A stretch of DNA of 6,583 nt from DATJSJ01 sp035504175 (GTDB taxonomy: Bacteria; Pseudomonadota; Alphaproteobacteria; Acetobacterales; Acetobacteraceae), in assembly GCA_035504175.1 (NCBI GenBank), contig DATJSJ010000185.1:1-6583 (forward strand). The letters run 5' to 3'. Under the pieces are notes generated by a model. That model was not told where the DNA came from. It saw nothing but the letters and a program-made list of their open reading frames with translations, and did not search any database. Each line of letters begins with the position of its first letter. Position 1 is the first letter of the stretch. A program made the translations under genes and the position numbers. Positions 1-6,380 of this stretch are shown here, piece by piece.

Positions 1-54
1 CTGTTGCTCGTGGCGCTGTACCTGACCCGTCCGCCACGGCCAACCGTCGCATGA
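1..54 (+). CDS. C-terminal end of an unidentified membrane-type protein (partial)
   Basis: Frame 1 is open from the window edge and ends at a TGA at 52-54. It gives 17 residues: a hydrophobic run (LLLVALYL) followed by a short Pro/Arg tail (TRPPRPTVA). The ATG of the following ATPase (51-53) overlaps this stop as ATGA, so the gene belongs to the same operon and is probably translationally coupled. A hydrophobic stretch with a short basic tail resembles the end of a last transmembrane helix, as in the RbsC-type permeases downstream. It does not look like the end of a periplasmic binding protein. It could be a third permease or another membrane protein. The fragment is too short to assign a family. 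Confidence 0.6.
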   Translation: MLLVALYLTRPPRPTVA

Positions 55-1622
55 GTGCGGCCGCGACGATCGCGACGTCCCGCCCGACGCCGGTGATGCG
101 GGTCGACGGCATCGAGAAGCATTTCGCCGGCATCACCGCCCTCGGCGGCGTGTCCTTCGATCTCTGCGCCGGCGAGGTGCATTGCCTGTGCGGCGAGAAC
201 GGCGCGGGCAAGTCGACGCTGATCAAGATCATGGCCGGCAGCCTGCGCCCGGATGCCGGCACGATCACGCTGGACGGCGAGACGATCCATCTCGCCTCGC
301 CGCAGGACGGGCTCGCGCGGGGGATCGGCGTCGTCTACCAGGAACTCGAGCTGATCCCGAACCTCTCGATCATGGAGAATCTGTCGCTCGGCCGCGAGCC
401 GCGCACCGCGCTCGGCACCGTCGCCTGGCGCGAGGTGCGGCGCCGCGCCCGCGCGGTGCTGGCGCAGATGCGGGTGACGCTGGACGAGGACCGGCTGGTC
501 GGCTCGCTCACCATCGCGCAGGCCCAGCTCGTCGCCATCGCCAAGATCCTGGCGCTCCGGCCGCGCATCCTCGTGCTCGACGAGCCGACCGCGGCGCTCT
601 CCGGCGGCGAGCTCGAGACGCTGTTCGCGCTGATCGACCGGCTCAAGGCAGAAGGCGTCGCCATCATCTACATCTCGCACCGGATGGACGAGATCTTCCG
701 CCTCGGCGACCGCGTCACCGTGCTGCGCGACGGCCGCGCCGTGGTGACCGAGGACGTCGCCCGCACCAGCGAGGACCAGCTCATCCAATGGATGGTCGGC
801 CGCAAGACCGAGCAGCGCTTCCCGCCGCTGCCTCCGGTCACGGCGGACGGAATCGTGCTCGCCGTGCGCGGCCTGACCACGCCGAGCTTGCGCGAAATCT
901 CGTTCGACCTGCACGCGGGCGAGATCCTCGGATGCACCGGTCTCGCCGGCTGCGGCCATGATGCGCTGGCCCGCGCGCTGGTCGGGCTGGAACCGGTGCT
1001 GGCAGGCGAGATCGTCATCGGCGGAAGGCGGGTGACCCATCTTTCGCCGCGCGCGAGCCAGGCGCGCGGCGTCGCCCTCGTGCCCGAAGACCGCAAGGGA
1101 CAGGGCCTGATCACCAGCGCCTCGATCGCCGACAATGCCAGCTACTCCGTGCTCGACCGGCACACGCGCCTCGGCGTGCTGAACGCCCGGGCGCTGATCG
1201 CGCTGGTGCGGCGCTACCACAAGAGCCTGCGCATCCGCTCGGCGACGCTCGACCAGCCGGTCTCCACCCTCTCCGGCGGCAATCAGCAGAAAGTCGTGCT
1301 CGCCCGCGTCTTGTCGACCGATCCGCGCATCCTCGTCCTCGACGAACCCACCCGCGGCATCGATGTCGGTGCCAAGGCGGAGATCTACCAGCTCATCGTC
1401 GCGATGATCGCGCAGGGCCGCTCGGTCCTGCTGATCTCGTCCGAGATGGTCGAGGTGATGGCGCTCAGCCACCGGCTCATGGTGCTGTCGGAAGGACGCT
1501 GCACCGCGACGCTCACGCCGCCGTACAGCGACACCGAGATTCTCGCCAAGGGATTGCCGGCGAGCGAGCGCGCCGCGATCATGCCGCCCGGTCCGCCCGC
1601 CGCGGCGGCGGCGTCCGCGTGA
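51..1622 (+). CDS. Sugar ABC transporter ATP-binding protein, two fused nucleotide-binding domains (RbsA/MglA type)
   Basis: A 523-residue cytoplasmic ATPase that should power the two permeases encoded next; about 500 residues is normal for this family. N-terminal domain: Walker A GENGAGKST at 48-56, degenerate signature LTIAQAQ at 153-159, Walker B ILVLDEPTAAL with D177/E178, and H-loop His210. C-terminal domain: the Walker A position is degenerate (GLAGCGHDALAR), the signature is canonical (LSGGNQQ, 407-413), Walker B has D431/E432 (LDEPTRGID), and SSE replaces the H-loop. This asymmetry is usual for RbsA/MglA/XylG proteins, so it is not a defect. The ATG at 51 overlaps the upstream stop. 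An alternative ATG at 96 (M16) would remove a poorly conserved leader, but the overlap favours 51. No Shine-Dalgarno is evident, consistent with coupled translation. The tail is a Pro/Ala-rich stretch of about 15 residues. The family is certain; the transported sugar is unknown. Confidence 0.96.
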   Translation: MSAAATIATSRPTPVMRVDGIEKHFAGITALGGVSFDLCAGEVHCLCGENGAGKSTLIKIMAGSLRPDAGTITLDGETIHLASPQDGLARGIGVVYQELELIPNLSIMENLSLGREPRTALGTVAWREVRRRARAVLAQMRVTLDEDRLVGSLTIAQAQLVAIAKILALRPRILVLDEPTAALSGGELETLFALIDRLKAEGVAIIYISHRMDEIFRLGDRVTVLRDGRAVVTEDVARTSEDQLIQWMVGRKTEQRFPPLPPVTADGIVLAVRGLTTPSLREISFDLHAGEILGCTGLAGCGHDALARALVGLEPVLAGEIVIGGRRVTHLSPRASQARGVALVPEDRKGQGLITSASIADNASYSVLDRHTRLGVLNARALIALVRRYHKSLRIRSATLDQPVSTLSGGNQQKVVLARVLSTDPRILVLDEPTRGIDVGAKAEIYQLIVAMIAQGRSVLLISSEMVEVMALSHRLMVLSEGRCTATLTPPYSDTEILAKGLPASERAAIMPPGPPAAAAASA

Positions 1623-2608
1623 GCGGCGCGGTCGAAACCGGCGTCACCGTGCGCGGCCCCGGCCCGCGATGGGCAGGCGCGCTCGCCGGCCAGGCGCGCT
1701 GGATCGCGCTTGCGCTGGTGATCGCTGTGCCGGCGGCGCTGAACCCGCATTTCCGCTCGCTCGACAATCTGCAAGGTTTTCTGCAGTCGATCGGCGTGCT
1801 GCTGATCCTTGCCATGGGGCAGTCTTTCGTACTGCTGATCGCCGGCATCGATCTGTCCGTCGGCGCCGTGCTCGCGATGGGATCGGTCGTGCTCGCGGCC
1901 TTGCTGCAGCAGGGCTGGCCGCTCGCCGGCGCGATCGCGGCGACGCTCGCGACCGGGCTCGGCACCGGCGTGCTGAGCGGCGCCAGCGTGCTCCTGCTCC
2001 GTATCCCCTCCTTCATCGTGACCTTCGCCTTCATGGGCATCGCCTTCGCCGCCGGGCTCGTGATCTCCGGCGGCAACCGGATCGGCCTGCCGACCGGCAG
2101 CGCGCTGCCAGAGCTCGCGAGCGGCGGCATCCTCGGCGTGCCGTATCAGATCATCCTGGCCGGCGCGCTGCTGATCCTCGGCACGCTCGGCCTGCGGCAC
2201 CTGACGATCGGCCGCCATCTCTATGCAGTCGGCGGCAATCCGGAGGCGGCGCGCCTGTCCGGCATCTCGCTGTCCCGGACGACGCTGGTCGCCTTCGGCC
2301 TGTCCGGCCTGTTCGCGGCGATCGCGAGCATCGTCTATACCGCGCGCATCGTCAGCGGCAATCCGATCGGCGGCGGCAACCTCAATCTGCAATCGATCGC
2401 CGCGGCGGTGATCGGCGGGGTGAGCCTGTTCGGCGGAAAGGGCACGCTGCTCGGCGCCTGTTTCGGCGCGATCCTCTACAGCCTGATCGAGAACGTGCTG
2501 AACCTCTACAACGTCAATCCGAACATCACCGAGATCGTCGCCGGCGTGATCGTGCTTCTGGCCGGGCTGATCAATGTGCTGACCGAAACCAGACGGGCGG
2601 CGGCATGA
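1619..2608 (+). CDS. Sugar ABC transporter permease 1 (RbsC family)
   Basis: A 329-residue inner-membrane permease starting with GTG that overlaps the ATPase stop as GTGA (1619-1622). The chain is mostly hydrophobic, with roughly 8-10 membrane segments, the first at about residues 28-41 and the last at about 303-322. Family hallmarks are AGIDLSVG at 75-82 after the second helix, and the cytoplasmic loop YAVGGNPEAAR beginning at Y202, which in this family lies on the ATPase-facing side. The C-terminal IVAGVIVLLAGLINVL is also typical. Length matches the usual 310-350. It is clearly related to, but not a copy of, the next gene, so the pore is probably a heterodimer as in LsrC/LsrD or YtfT/YjfF. 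No ribosome-binding site is visible before the GTG, so translation probably depends on the ATPase gene. Confidence 0.95.
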   Translation: MSGAVETGVTVRGPGPRWAGALAGQARWIALALVIAVPAALNPHFRSLDNLQGFLQSIGVLLILAMGQSFVLLIAGIDLSVGAVLAMGSVVLAALLQQGWPLAGAIAATLATGLGTGVLSGASVLLLRIPSFIVTFAFMGIAFAAGLVISGGNRIGLPTGSALPELASGGILGVPYQIILAGALLILGTLGLRHLTIGRHLYAVGGNPEAARLSGISLSRTTLVAFGLSGLFAAIASIVYTARIVSGNPIGGGNLNLQSIAAAVIGGVSLFGGKGTLLGACFGAILYSLIENVLNLYNVNPNITEIVAGVIVLLAGLINVLTETRRAAA

Positions 2609-3636
2609 CGGGGTCCAGCCTCTCCCTCTCCGCTCCGGCGAGCGAGAGTGCGGTGCGACGGCGCCGGATGTCCGCACTCGCGACCTATCGCATCTGGCCG
2701 GTGCTGATCGTGCTGATGGCGGCGGCGGCCCTCGCCTCCGGCGGCATCTTCCTGCGCCCGTCCAACCTAATCGCGGTGCTGTTCGTCGCGGCACCGACCG
2801 CGGTCGCCGCCCTCGGCCAGACGCTCGTCATCCTGACCGCCGGCATCGACCTCTCGGTCGCCGCGACCTGGGTGCTGGCATCGGTGATCGCCGCGGGCCT
2901 CGCCGCGTCTGGCGCGCCGCTCTCCGTCTCGGTTCTGGCGGCGCTTGGCGTCGGGCTCGCGGGCGGGCTGTTGAACGGCGGCTTGGTCGCGCTGCTGCGC
3001 GTGCCGCCGCTGATCACCACGCTCGGCACGCTCTCGGTCGGCGAGGGGATTGCCCGGGTCTATACCGGCAACACGCCGATCCTCTCCGTGCCGCCCGCGT
3101 ACAAGGCCTTGGGCAGTGCCTATTTCGGGCCGGTGCCGCTGCCCGCGCTGATCCTGCTGACCGTGGTGCTGCTGCTGATTTTCGTCATGCATCGCATGGC
3201 GATCGGCAAGCAGATCTACGCGGTGGGCGGCAATCCGGTCGCAGCGCGCTACGCCGGGCTGCCGGTCGCCGGCACGCTGATCTTCGCCTACACGGCGAGC
3301 GGCCTGCTCGCGGCACTGGCCGGCCTGCTGCAAAGCGCCTATGTCCAGGAGGCGCTGCCCAATGTCGACATGGACACGCTGTTCGCCACGATCGGCGGCG
3401 TCGTGGTGGGCGGCACGTCGCTGATGGGCGGCAGCGGCCGCATCGTCAATTCGGTGGGAGGCGTCCTCATCATCGTCGTCGTGCAGAACATGATGAACAT
3501 CCTCGGCGTCTCGCCGCTGCTGTCGGAGGGCGTGCTCGGCGTCATCGTGCTTCTCGCCGTCTATCTCAATGTCGGGCTCGATCCGGCGATGATCGGAGCC
3601 TGGATGCGGCGGGTCTCCGGCCGCGGCGCGGTCTGA
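2605..3636 (+). CDS. Sugar ABC transporter permease 2 (RbsC family)
   Basis: A 343-residue inner-membrane permease. The frame is open much further upstream, but that part only shadows permease 1. The ATG at 2605 overlaps the permease 1 stop as ATGA and is the credible start; M22 (2668) is a weaker alternative, just before the first helix (about 30-46). A basic stretch RRRR at 18-21 precedes that helix, fitting a cytoplasmic N-terminus. Hallmarks are AGIDLSV at 79-85, the loop YAVGGNPVAAR from Y205, and a final helix GVLGVIVLLAVYLNVGL. It pairs with permease 1 around the fused ATPase. Sequence differences between the two (for example SGISLSRTT against AGLPVAGTL after the loop) show old divergence, not a recent duplication. 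Substrate unknown. Confidence 0.95.
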   Translation: MTGSSLSLSAPASESAVRRRRMSALATYRIWPVLIVLMAAAALASGGIFLRPSNLIAVLFVAAPTAVAALGQTLVILTAGIDLSVAATWVLASVIAAGLAASGAPLSVSVLAALGVGLAGGLLNGGLVALLRVPPLITTLGTLSVGEGIARVYTGNTPILSVPPAYKALGSAYFGPVPLPALILLTVVLLLIFVMHRMAIGKQIYAVGGNPVAARYAGLPVAGTLIFAYTASGLLAALAGLLQSAYVQEALPNVDMDTLFATIGGVVVGGTSLMGGSGRIVNSVGGVLIIVVVQNMMNILGVSPLLSEGVLGVIVLLAVYLNVGLDPAMIGAWMRRVSGRGAV

Positions 3637-3640
3637 GAGA
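3635..3640 (+). promoter_or_regulatory. Ribosome-binding site deciding the HAD gene start
   Basis: The purine run GAGAGA overlaps the permease 2 stop. It lies 6 bases before the ATG at 3647 but only 3 bases before the in-frame GTG at 3644, so the ATG is the better start. The match to GGAGG is modest. Confidence 0.45.
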
Positions 3641-3646
3641 TCGGTG

Positions 3647-4480
3647 ATGTCGGACGACCCGGCGCTTGCCGCCATCCGGCTGCTGGCGATCGACATCGAC
3701 GGCACGCTGCTCACCCCCGATCACCGCGTGTTGCCGGAGGTGCGGCGGGCGTTCGCCGACGGACGGCAGGCGGGCCTGGCGCTCGTCCTGGCGAGCGCGC
3801 GCAGCCCGGCCGCGCTGCGGCACATCCTTGAAGATCTCGGCCATGCCGGGTCCTGCATCTGCTTCTCCGGCGGCTGGATCGGGCGCATCGATCCGGTCGC
3901 GGCGACCGCAGTCGCCGCCGAGACCGTCACGATTCCCTTGCCGGCGGCACGCGCCATCGCCGAGGCCGCGTTGGCAGCGGGTCTGGTGCCGAGCTGGCAC
4001 ACCGAACGTCAGTGGGCGGTACCCGGCCTGTCCCCCGCGATCGAGCGCGAGATCCGCGTGACCCGACAGACGCCGTGTGTCACCGCCGATTTCGCCGCCG
4101 CCGGACAGCCCAACAAGATCCTGCTGGTCGGCCCACGCGAATCGCTGCTCGACCTGCGCGATCGGCTGCAAGCAGCGCATGGCGGGGAGTTCGACGCCGT
4201 GTTCTCGCATGCGGATTATCTCGAGATCCTGCCGAAGGGCGTCGACAAGGCGCGGGCGGTGCTGGCGCTCGCCGCGCGCGACGGCCTCGGCCGCGACGCG
4301 ATCGCCGCGGTCGGCGATGCGCCGAACGATCTCGGGATGATCCGCGAGGCCGGCTACGGCGTCGCGATGGGCAACGCGGCCGAGGAGGTCCGCCAGGCGG
4401 CGCGCTGGGTAACCGCGAGCAACACGGAAGCAGGCGTCGCCCGGCTGATCGACCGGATCCTCGCGGCCCGGCGGGGCTGA
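3647..4480 (+). CDS. HAD-superfamily hydrolase, Cof-like (C2-cap) sugar phosphatase
   Basis: A 277-residue cytoplasmic phosphatase of the haloacid dehalogenase superfamily. Motif I is AIDIDGTLL with nucleophile D16 and acid/base D18. Motif II is LASARS with S50, where many relatives have Thr-Gly-Arg. The motif III lysine is in PKGVDKARA (K201, with K197 close by). Motif IV is GDAPND at 223-228, with Mg-binding D224 and D228, followed by the Cof-type GYGVAMGNA. The region between motifs II and III (about 80-190) is the cap that sets substrate specificity. All catalytic positions are present and the length is normal (about 270). It follows permease 2 by 10 bases and ends the plus-strand operon, so it probably removes phosphate from a sugar phosphate of the pathway or from an overflow product. 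That role is inferred from context; these enzymes are promiscuous. Confidence 0.9.
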   Translation: MSDDPALAAIRLLAIDIDGTLLTPDHRVLPEVRRAFADGRQAGLALVLASARSPAALRHILEDLGHAGSCICFSGGWIGRIDPVAATAVAAETVTIPLPAARAIAEAALAAGLVPSWHTERQWAVPGLSPAIEREIRVTRQTPCVTADFAAAGQPNKILLVGPRESLLDLRDRLQAAHGGEFDAVFSHADYLEILPKGVDKARAVLALAARDGLGRDAIAAVGDAPNDLGMIREAGYGVAMGNAAEEVRQAARWVTASNTEAGVARLIDRILAARRG

Positions 4481-4488
4481 GCTCAGCC
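4475..4488. terminator. Perfect 14-bp palindrome between convergent genes, possible weak bidirectional terminator
   Basis: GGCTGAGCTCAGCC reads the same on both strands and contains the stop codon of the HAD gene (4478-4480) and that of the LacI-family gene (4483-4485). In RNA it could fold as a 5-bp GGCTG/CAGCC stem with an AGCU loop for transcripts from either side. Neither strand has a T-tract after it, so it is not a standard intrinsic terminator. It may instead help 3'-end stability or be fortuitous. Confidence 0.3.
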
Positions 4489-5547
4489 GCGGCGACGCGG
4501 CGGCGCCGTCGTCTCCCGCAGGATGAGCTGGGTCTCCAGCTCGACGCGCGAATGAAGCTGCCGGTCGGCGGGATCGGCGAGCAGGAACTCCGCCGAACGC
4601 GTTCCCATCGTCTCGGCGGGGATGGCGATCGTGGTCAGGGCGGGCGAGAGATATTCGGCGACCTCGAGATTGTCGAAGCCGATGATCGACAGATCCTGCG
4701 GCACGCGCAGGCCACGCTGCCGGCACGCCTTCATCGCGCCAACCGCCAGGATGTCGCTGCCGCAGAACACCGCGGTGATGTCCGGGCGGCGGTCGAGGAT
4801 CACGCCGAGCGCCGCTTCGCCGCTGTCCATCCGGTACGGCGCCTCGACGATCTCGATCACGTCGCGGCCCAGTCCCATCTCCGCGGCCGCGTCGAGGAAT
4901 CCGCGCACGCGCTCGCCGGCACGGTCATTGTTCCGGGTGATGCCGGCCAGCATGCCGAGCCGGCGATGTCCGAGATCGACCAGGTAGCGCGCGGCCATCA
5001 TCCCCGCCTTGCGGTTGTCGAAGCCCACGAATGGAACGCCGGGGCCGCCGACGGCGTAGGTCACGACGAAGGGAATCTCGCGGTCGCGCAGCAGGTGGAA
5101 GCTTTCCGGGCGGTGGTGCGCGCCGACCAGCACCAGCCCCTCGATGCCCTGCTCCAGCAGCATGCGGACATGCTTGGCCTCGAGCTTCAGGTCGTAGCCG
5201 ACCGCGACATGCAGCAGCGAGACGCCGACCGTCGCCAGCCGGCTCTGAATGTTCTCGATCATCCGCGCATAGATCGCGTGGCTCAGCGTCGGGATCACCG
5301 CCCCCATCAGCCGCGATTTCGCGGAGCGGAGCGCCCGTGCCGAGCCGTTCGGCACGTAGCGCAGCCGCAGCGCCGCCGCGACCACCCGCGCCCGGATCTC
5401 CGGGCCGACCCGGTCCGGCTGGTTCAGCGCGCGGGAGACGGTCGCGATCGAGCAGCCGACCTCGCGCGCCACGTCGAAGACGGTGGGCGATCGCACCGGG
5501 TCGGGCGGCTCCGCCGTGACCGGAGCGACGTGCACCTTGCTGGCCAT
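4483..5547 (-). CDS. LacI-family transcriptional repressor
   Basis: A 354-residue DNA-binding regulator. After a 20-residue variable leader, the N-terminal helix-turn-helix runs from about 22 to 41 (TVFDVAREVGCSIATVSRAL), followed by LNQPDRVGPEIRARV and the hinge ARALRS at 70-75. L73 sits at the position that intercalates in the minor groove in this family. From about 80 (LMGAVIP) comes the periplasmic-binding-protein-like effector domain, with FVGFDNRKAG, the GHRRLGMLAG segment, FCGSDILAVGAM and IIGFDNLEVAEYLSPALTTI, all family landmarks. Length is normal. The ATG at 5547 has only a weak AGGG 11 bases upstream. It is the last gene on the minus strand, 146 bases behind the aldolase gene, and converges with the transporter operon. 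It most likely represses one or both operons and is relieved by the substrate or an intermediate; the effector is unknown. Confidence 0.94.
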   Translation of the reverse strand: MASKVHVAPVTAEPPDPVRSPTVFDVAREVGCSIATVSRALNQPDRVGPEIRARVVAAALRLRYVPNGSARALRSAKSRLMGAVIPTLSHAIYARMIENIQSRLATVGVSLLHVAVGYDLKLEAKHVRMLLEQGIEGLVLVGAHHRPESFHLLRDREIPFVVTYAVGGPGVPFVGFDNRKAGMMAARYLVDLGHRRLGMLAGITRNNDRAGERVRGFLDAAAEMGLGRDVIEIVEAPYRMDSGEAALGVILDRRPDITAVFCGSDILAVGAMKACRQRGLRVPQDLSIIGFDNLEVAEYLSPALTTIAIPAETMGTRSAEFLLADPADRQLHSRVELETQLILRETTAPPRRRG

Positions 5548-5554
5548 GCCGGAT

Positions 5555-5587
5555 GTTACCCTGCCCGGTGACGCGGCGGAATGTCAC
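5555..5587. promoter_or_regulatory. Overlapping inverted repeats upstream of the LacI-family gene, candidate operator
   Basis: GTTACC (5555-5560) and GGTGAC (5567-5572) form an imperfect dyad with 5 of 6 pairs. GTGAC (5568-5572) and GTCAC (5583-5587) form a second, exact 5-bp dyad sharing the same middle arm. Both lie 8-40 bases before the regulator's start, where an autoregulatory operator would be expected. They do not show the central CG symmetry typical of LacI-family operators, so this is tentative. Confidence 0.2.
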
Positions 5588-5636
5588 TTTATGGCCAAGG
5601 CCAACGCGCCGCACCGGGCGCCGCCATGCGGGCCTC

Positions 5637-5667
5637 GCCCGGGTCGTGTCGTCGACCCGACCCGGGC
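5637..5667 (-). terminator. 10-bp GC stem-loop after the aldolase gene
   Basis: GCCCGGGTCG (5637-5646) and CGACCCGGGC (5658-5667) are perfect inverted complements separated by 11 bases. The hairpin begins 26 bases after the aldolase stop in the minus-strand direction. No run of T follows, so it lacks half of an intrinsic terminator. It could be a Rho-assisted end, an mRNA 3'-stabiliser that sets lower expression of the regulator, or a protein-binding dyad. Confidence 0.45.
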
Positions 5668-5693
5668 TGGCACAGGACGGCAGTTCCGATTGC

Positions 5694-6380
5694 CTACACC
5701 GCCTGTGCCGCGTCCCCGAACACGCGGGCACCCAGCGCGGCATATTCGTTGAGATGCGTGTACAGCAGCGTTGCACCCTGCGTGACCCAGAATGCGACAT
5801 CGGCCGCCGTCACCAACATGCCCGCCGGGCGCCCGGCCGCTGCGATGCGAGCAATGATCTCGCCGATCAGCGTGGTGACCGTGGCTTCGCGATAGTTGCC
5901 CTGATGTCCGAGACTCTTCGCGAGATCGACCGGCCCGACGAAGAAGCCGTCGATCCCCTCGATTGCCAGAAGTGCATCAAGCTCCGCGACCGCCTGTGCC
6001 GTCTCCACCTGCACGATCACCGTCTTCTCGGCGTGGTTCATCGGAAAGCAGTACCGGACCGTCTCGACCACCGCGCGTGCCTGGTCCGCGGTATCGACGC
6101 GGGGCGCCACGATCCCGTGCACGCCGCGGAACAGCAGCCGCTCGATCACCCAGGGTTCCGGCGAGAACAGGCGGACCAGGGCACAGAGGCTGCAGGCCCG
6201 CGCGGCCCGTGCCATCTCCTCCACCCGCTCCGCATCCGGGCTGCCCTGCTCCGTGTCGATCATCACCGCATCAACTCCGAGCTGCCCGATGAACTCGACG
6301 AGGCTGGGTGAGGGATGATCGGGATTCATCAGAATGACCCGCTGGCGTGCCAGGAGCCGCTGCTTGAACCTGGCGGTCAC
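5694..6380 (-). CDS. HpcH/HpaI-family aldolase, short variant with Gln at the catalytic His position
   Basis: A 228-residue protein of the class II (metal-dependent) pyruvate aldolase family that includes HpaI, GarL and RhmA. The frame stays open upstream to an ATG at 6443, but the GTG at 6380 is preceded by GGAGG at 7 bases and overlaps the upstream stop (GTGA), so I start there. Landmarks are D42-T-E-Q45 at the end of the second strand, R70 in ALVRLFS, metal-ligand candidates E126 (VQVETAQAV) and D152 (VGPVDLAKSLG), and GIVAPRVDTADQARAVV. From memory of E. coli HpaI (H45, R70, E149, D175), the numbering matches up to R70 and is then offset by 23. Catalytic His45 is therefore Gln, and about 23 residues are missing between YCFP and EKTVIVQ, where HpaI has its RGVGSALARASRW segment. 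The fold and family are clear; cleavage of a 2-keto-3-deoxy sugar acid is plausible but not assured with these changes. A lyase of different specificity is the alternative. Confidence 0.85.
   Translation of the reverse strand: MTARFKQRLLARQRVILMNPDHPSPSLVEFIGQLGVDAVMIDTEQGSPDAERVEEMARAARACSLCALVRLFSPEPWVIERLLFRGVHGIVAPRVDTADQARAVVETVRYCFPMNHAEKTVIVQVETAQAVAELDALLAIEGIDGFFVGPVDLAKSLGHQGNYREATVTTLIGEIIARIAAAGRPAGMLVTAADVAFWVTQGATLLYTHLNEYAALGARVFGDAAQAV

Larger units (their letters stand above)
5548..5693. other. 146-bp intergenic region between aldolase and LacI-family genes
   Basis: This is the only sizeable non-coding stretch in the window. It holds a strong GC hairpin on the aldolase side, a short A/T-richer island around 5581-5592, and several inverted repeats close to the regulator's start. 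One is TGGCC-AA-GGCCA at 5592-5603. I could not find a convincing -35/-10 pair with 16-18 bp spacing on the minus strand, so the regulator may either have its own weak promoter here or be read through from the aldolase. No coding frame with a plausible start or family signature was seen. Confidence 0.5.

Noticed and set aside
540..1360. Repeated Walker B region (CGCATCCTCGTxCTCGACGA near 558 and near 1326)
   Set aside because: It reflects homology between the two ATPase domains and is not a separate DNA repeat element.
51..1622. Degenerate Walker A in the second half of the ATPase and the LTIAQAQ signature in the first half, as signs of a defective transporter
   Set aside because: Both are normal for RbsA/MglA/XylG-type fused ATPases, in which the two nucleotide sites are unequal.
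1669..2604. Upstream extension of the permease 2 frame
   Set aside because: It overlaps the well-supported permease 1 gene in another frame and translates to Arg/Asp-rich sequence. The real protein begins at the ATGA overlap at 2605.
1385..2794. 469-codon minus-strand open frame opposite the ATPase and permease genes
   Set aside because: The product is Arg/Asp/Gln/His-rich and low in hydrophobic residues, as expected for an antisense shadow in G+C-rich DNA. It matches no family and lies opposite clear conserved genes.
2767..4726. Two long minus-strand open frames (2767-3714 and 3566-4726)
   Set aside because: They lie opposite permease 2 and the HAD gene, with the same low-complexity Arg/Asp/His-rich translation and no recognisable domain.
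4012..5571. 519-codon plus-strand open frame crossing the HAD and LacI-family genes
   Set aside because: It spans two real genes on opposite strands, its composition is Arg/Asp/Ala-biased, and it shows no motif. It is a frame-shadow.
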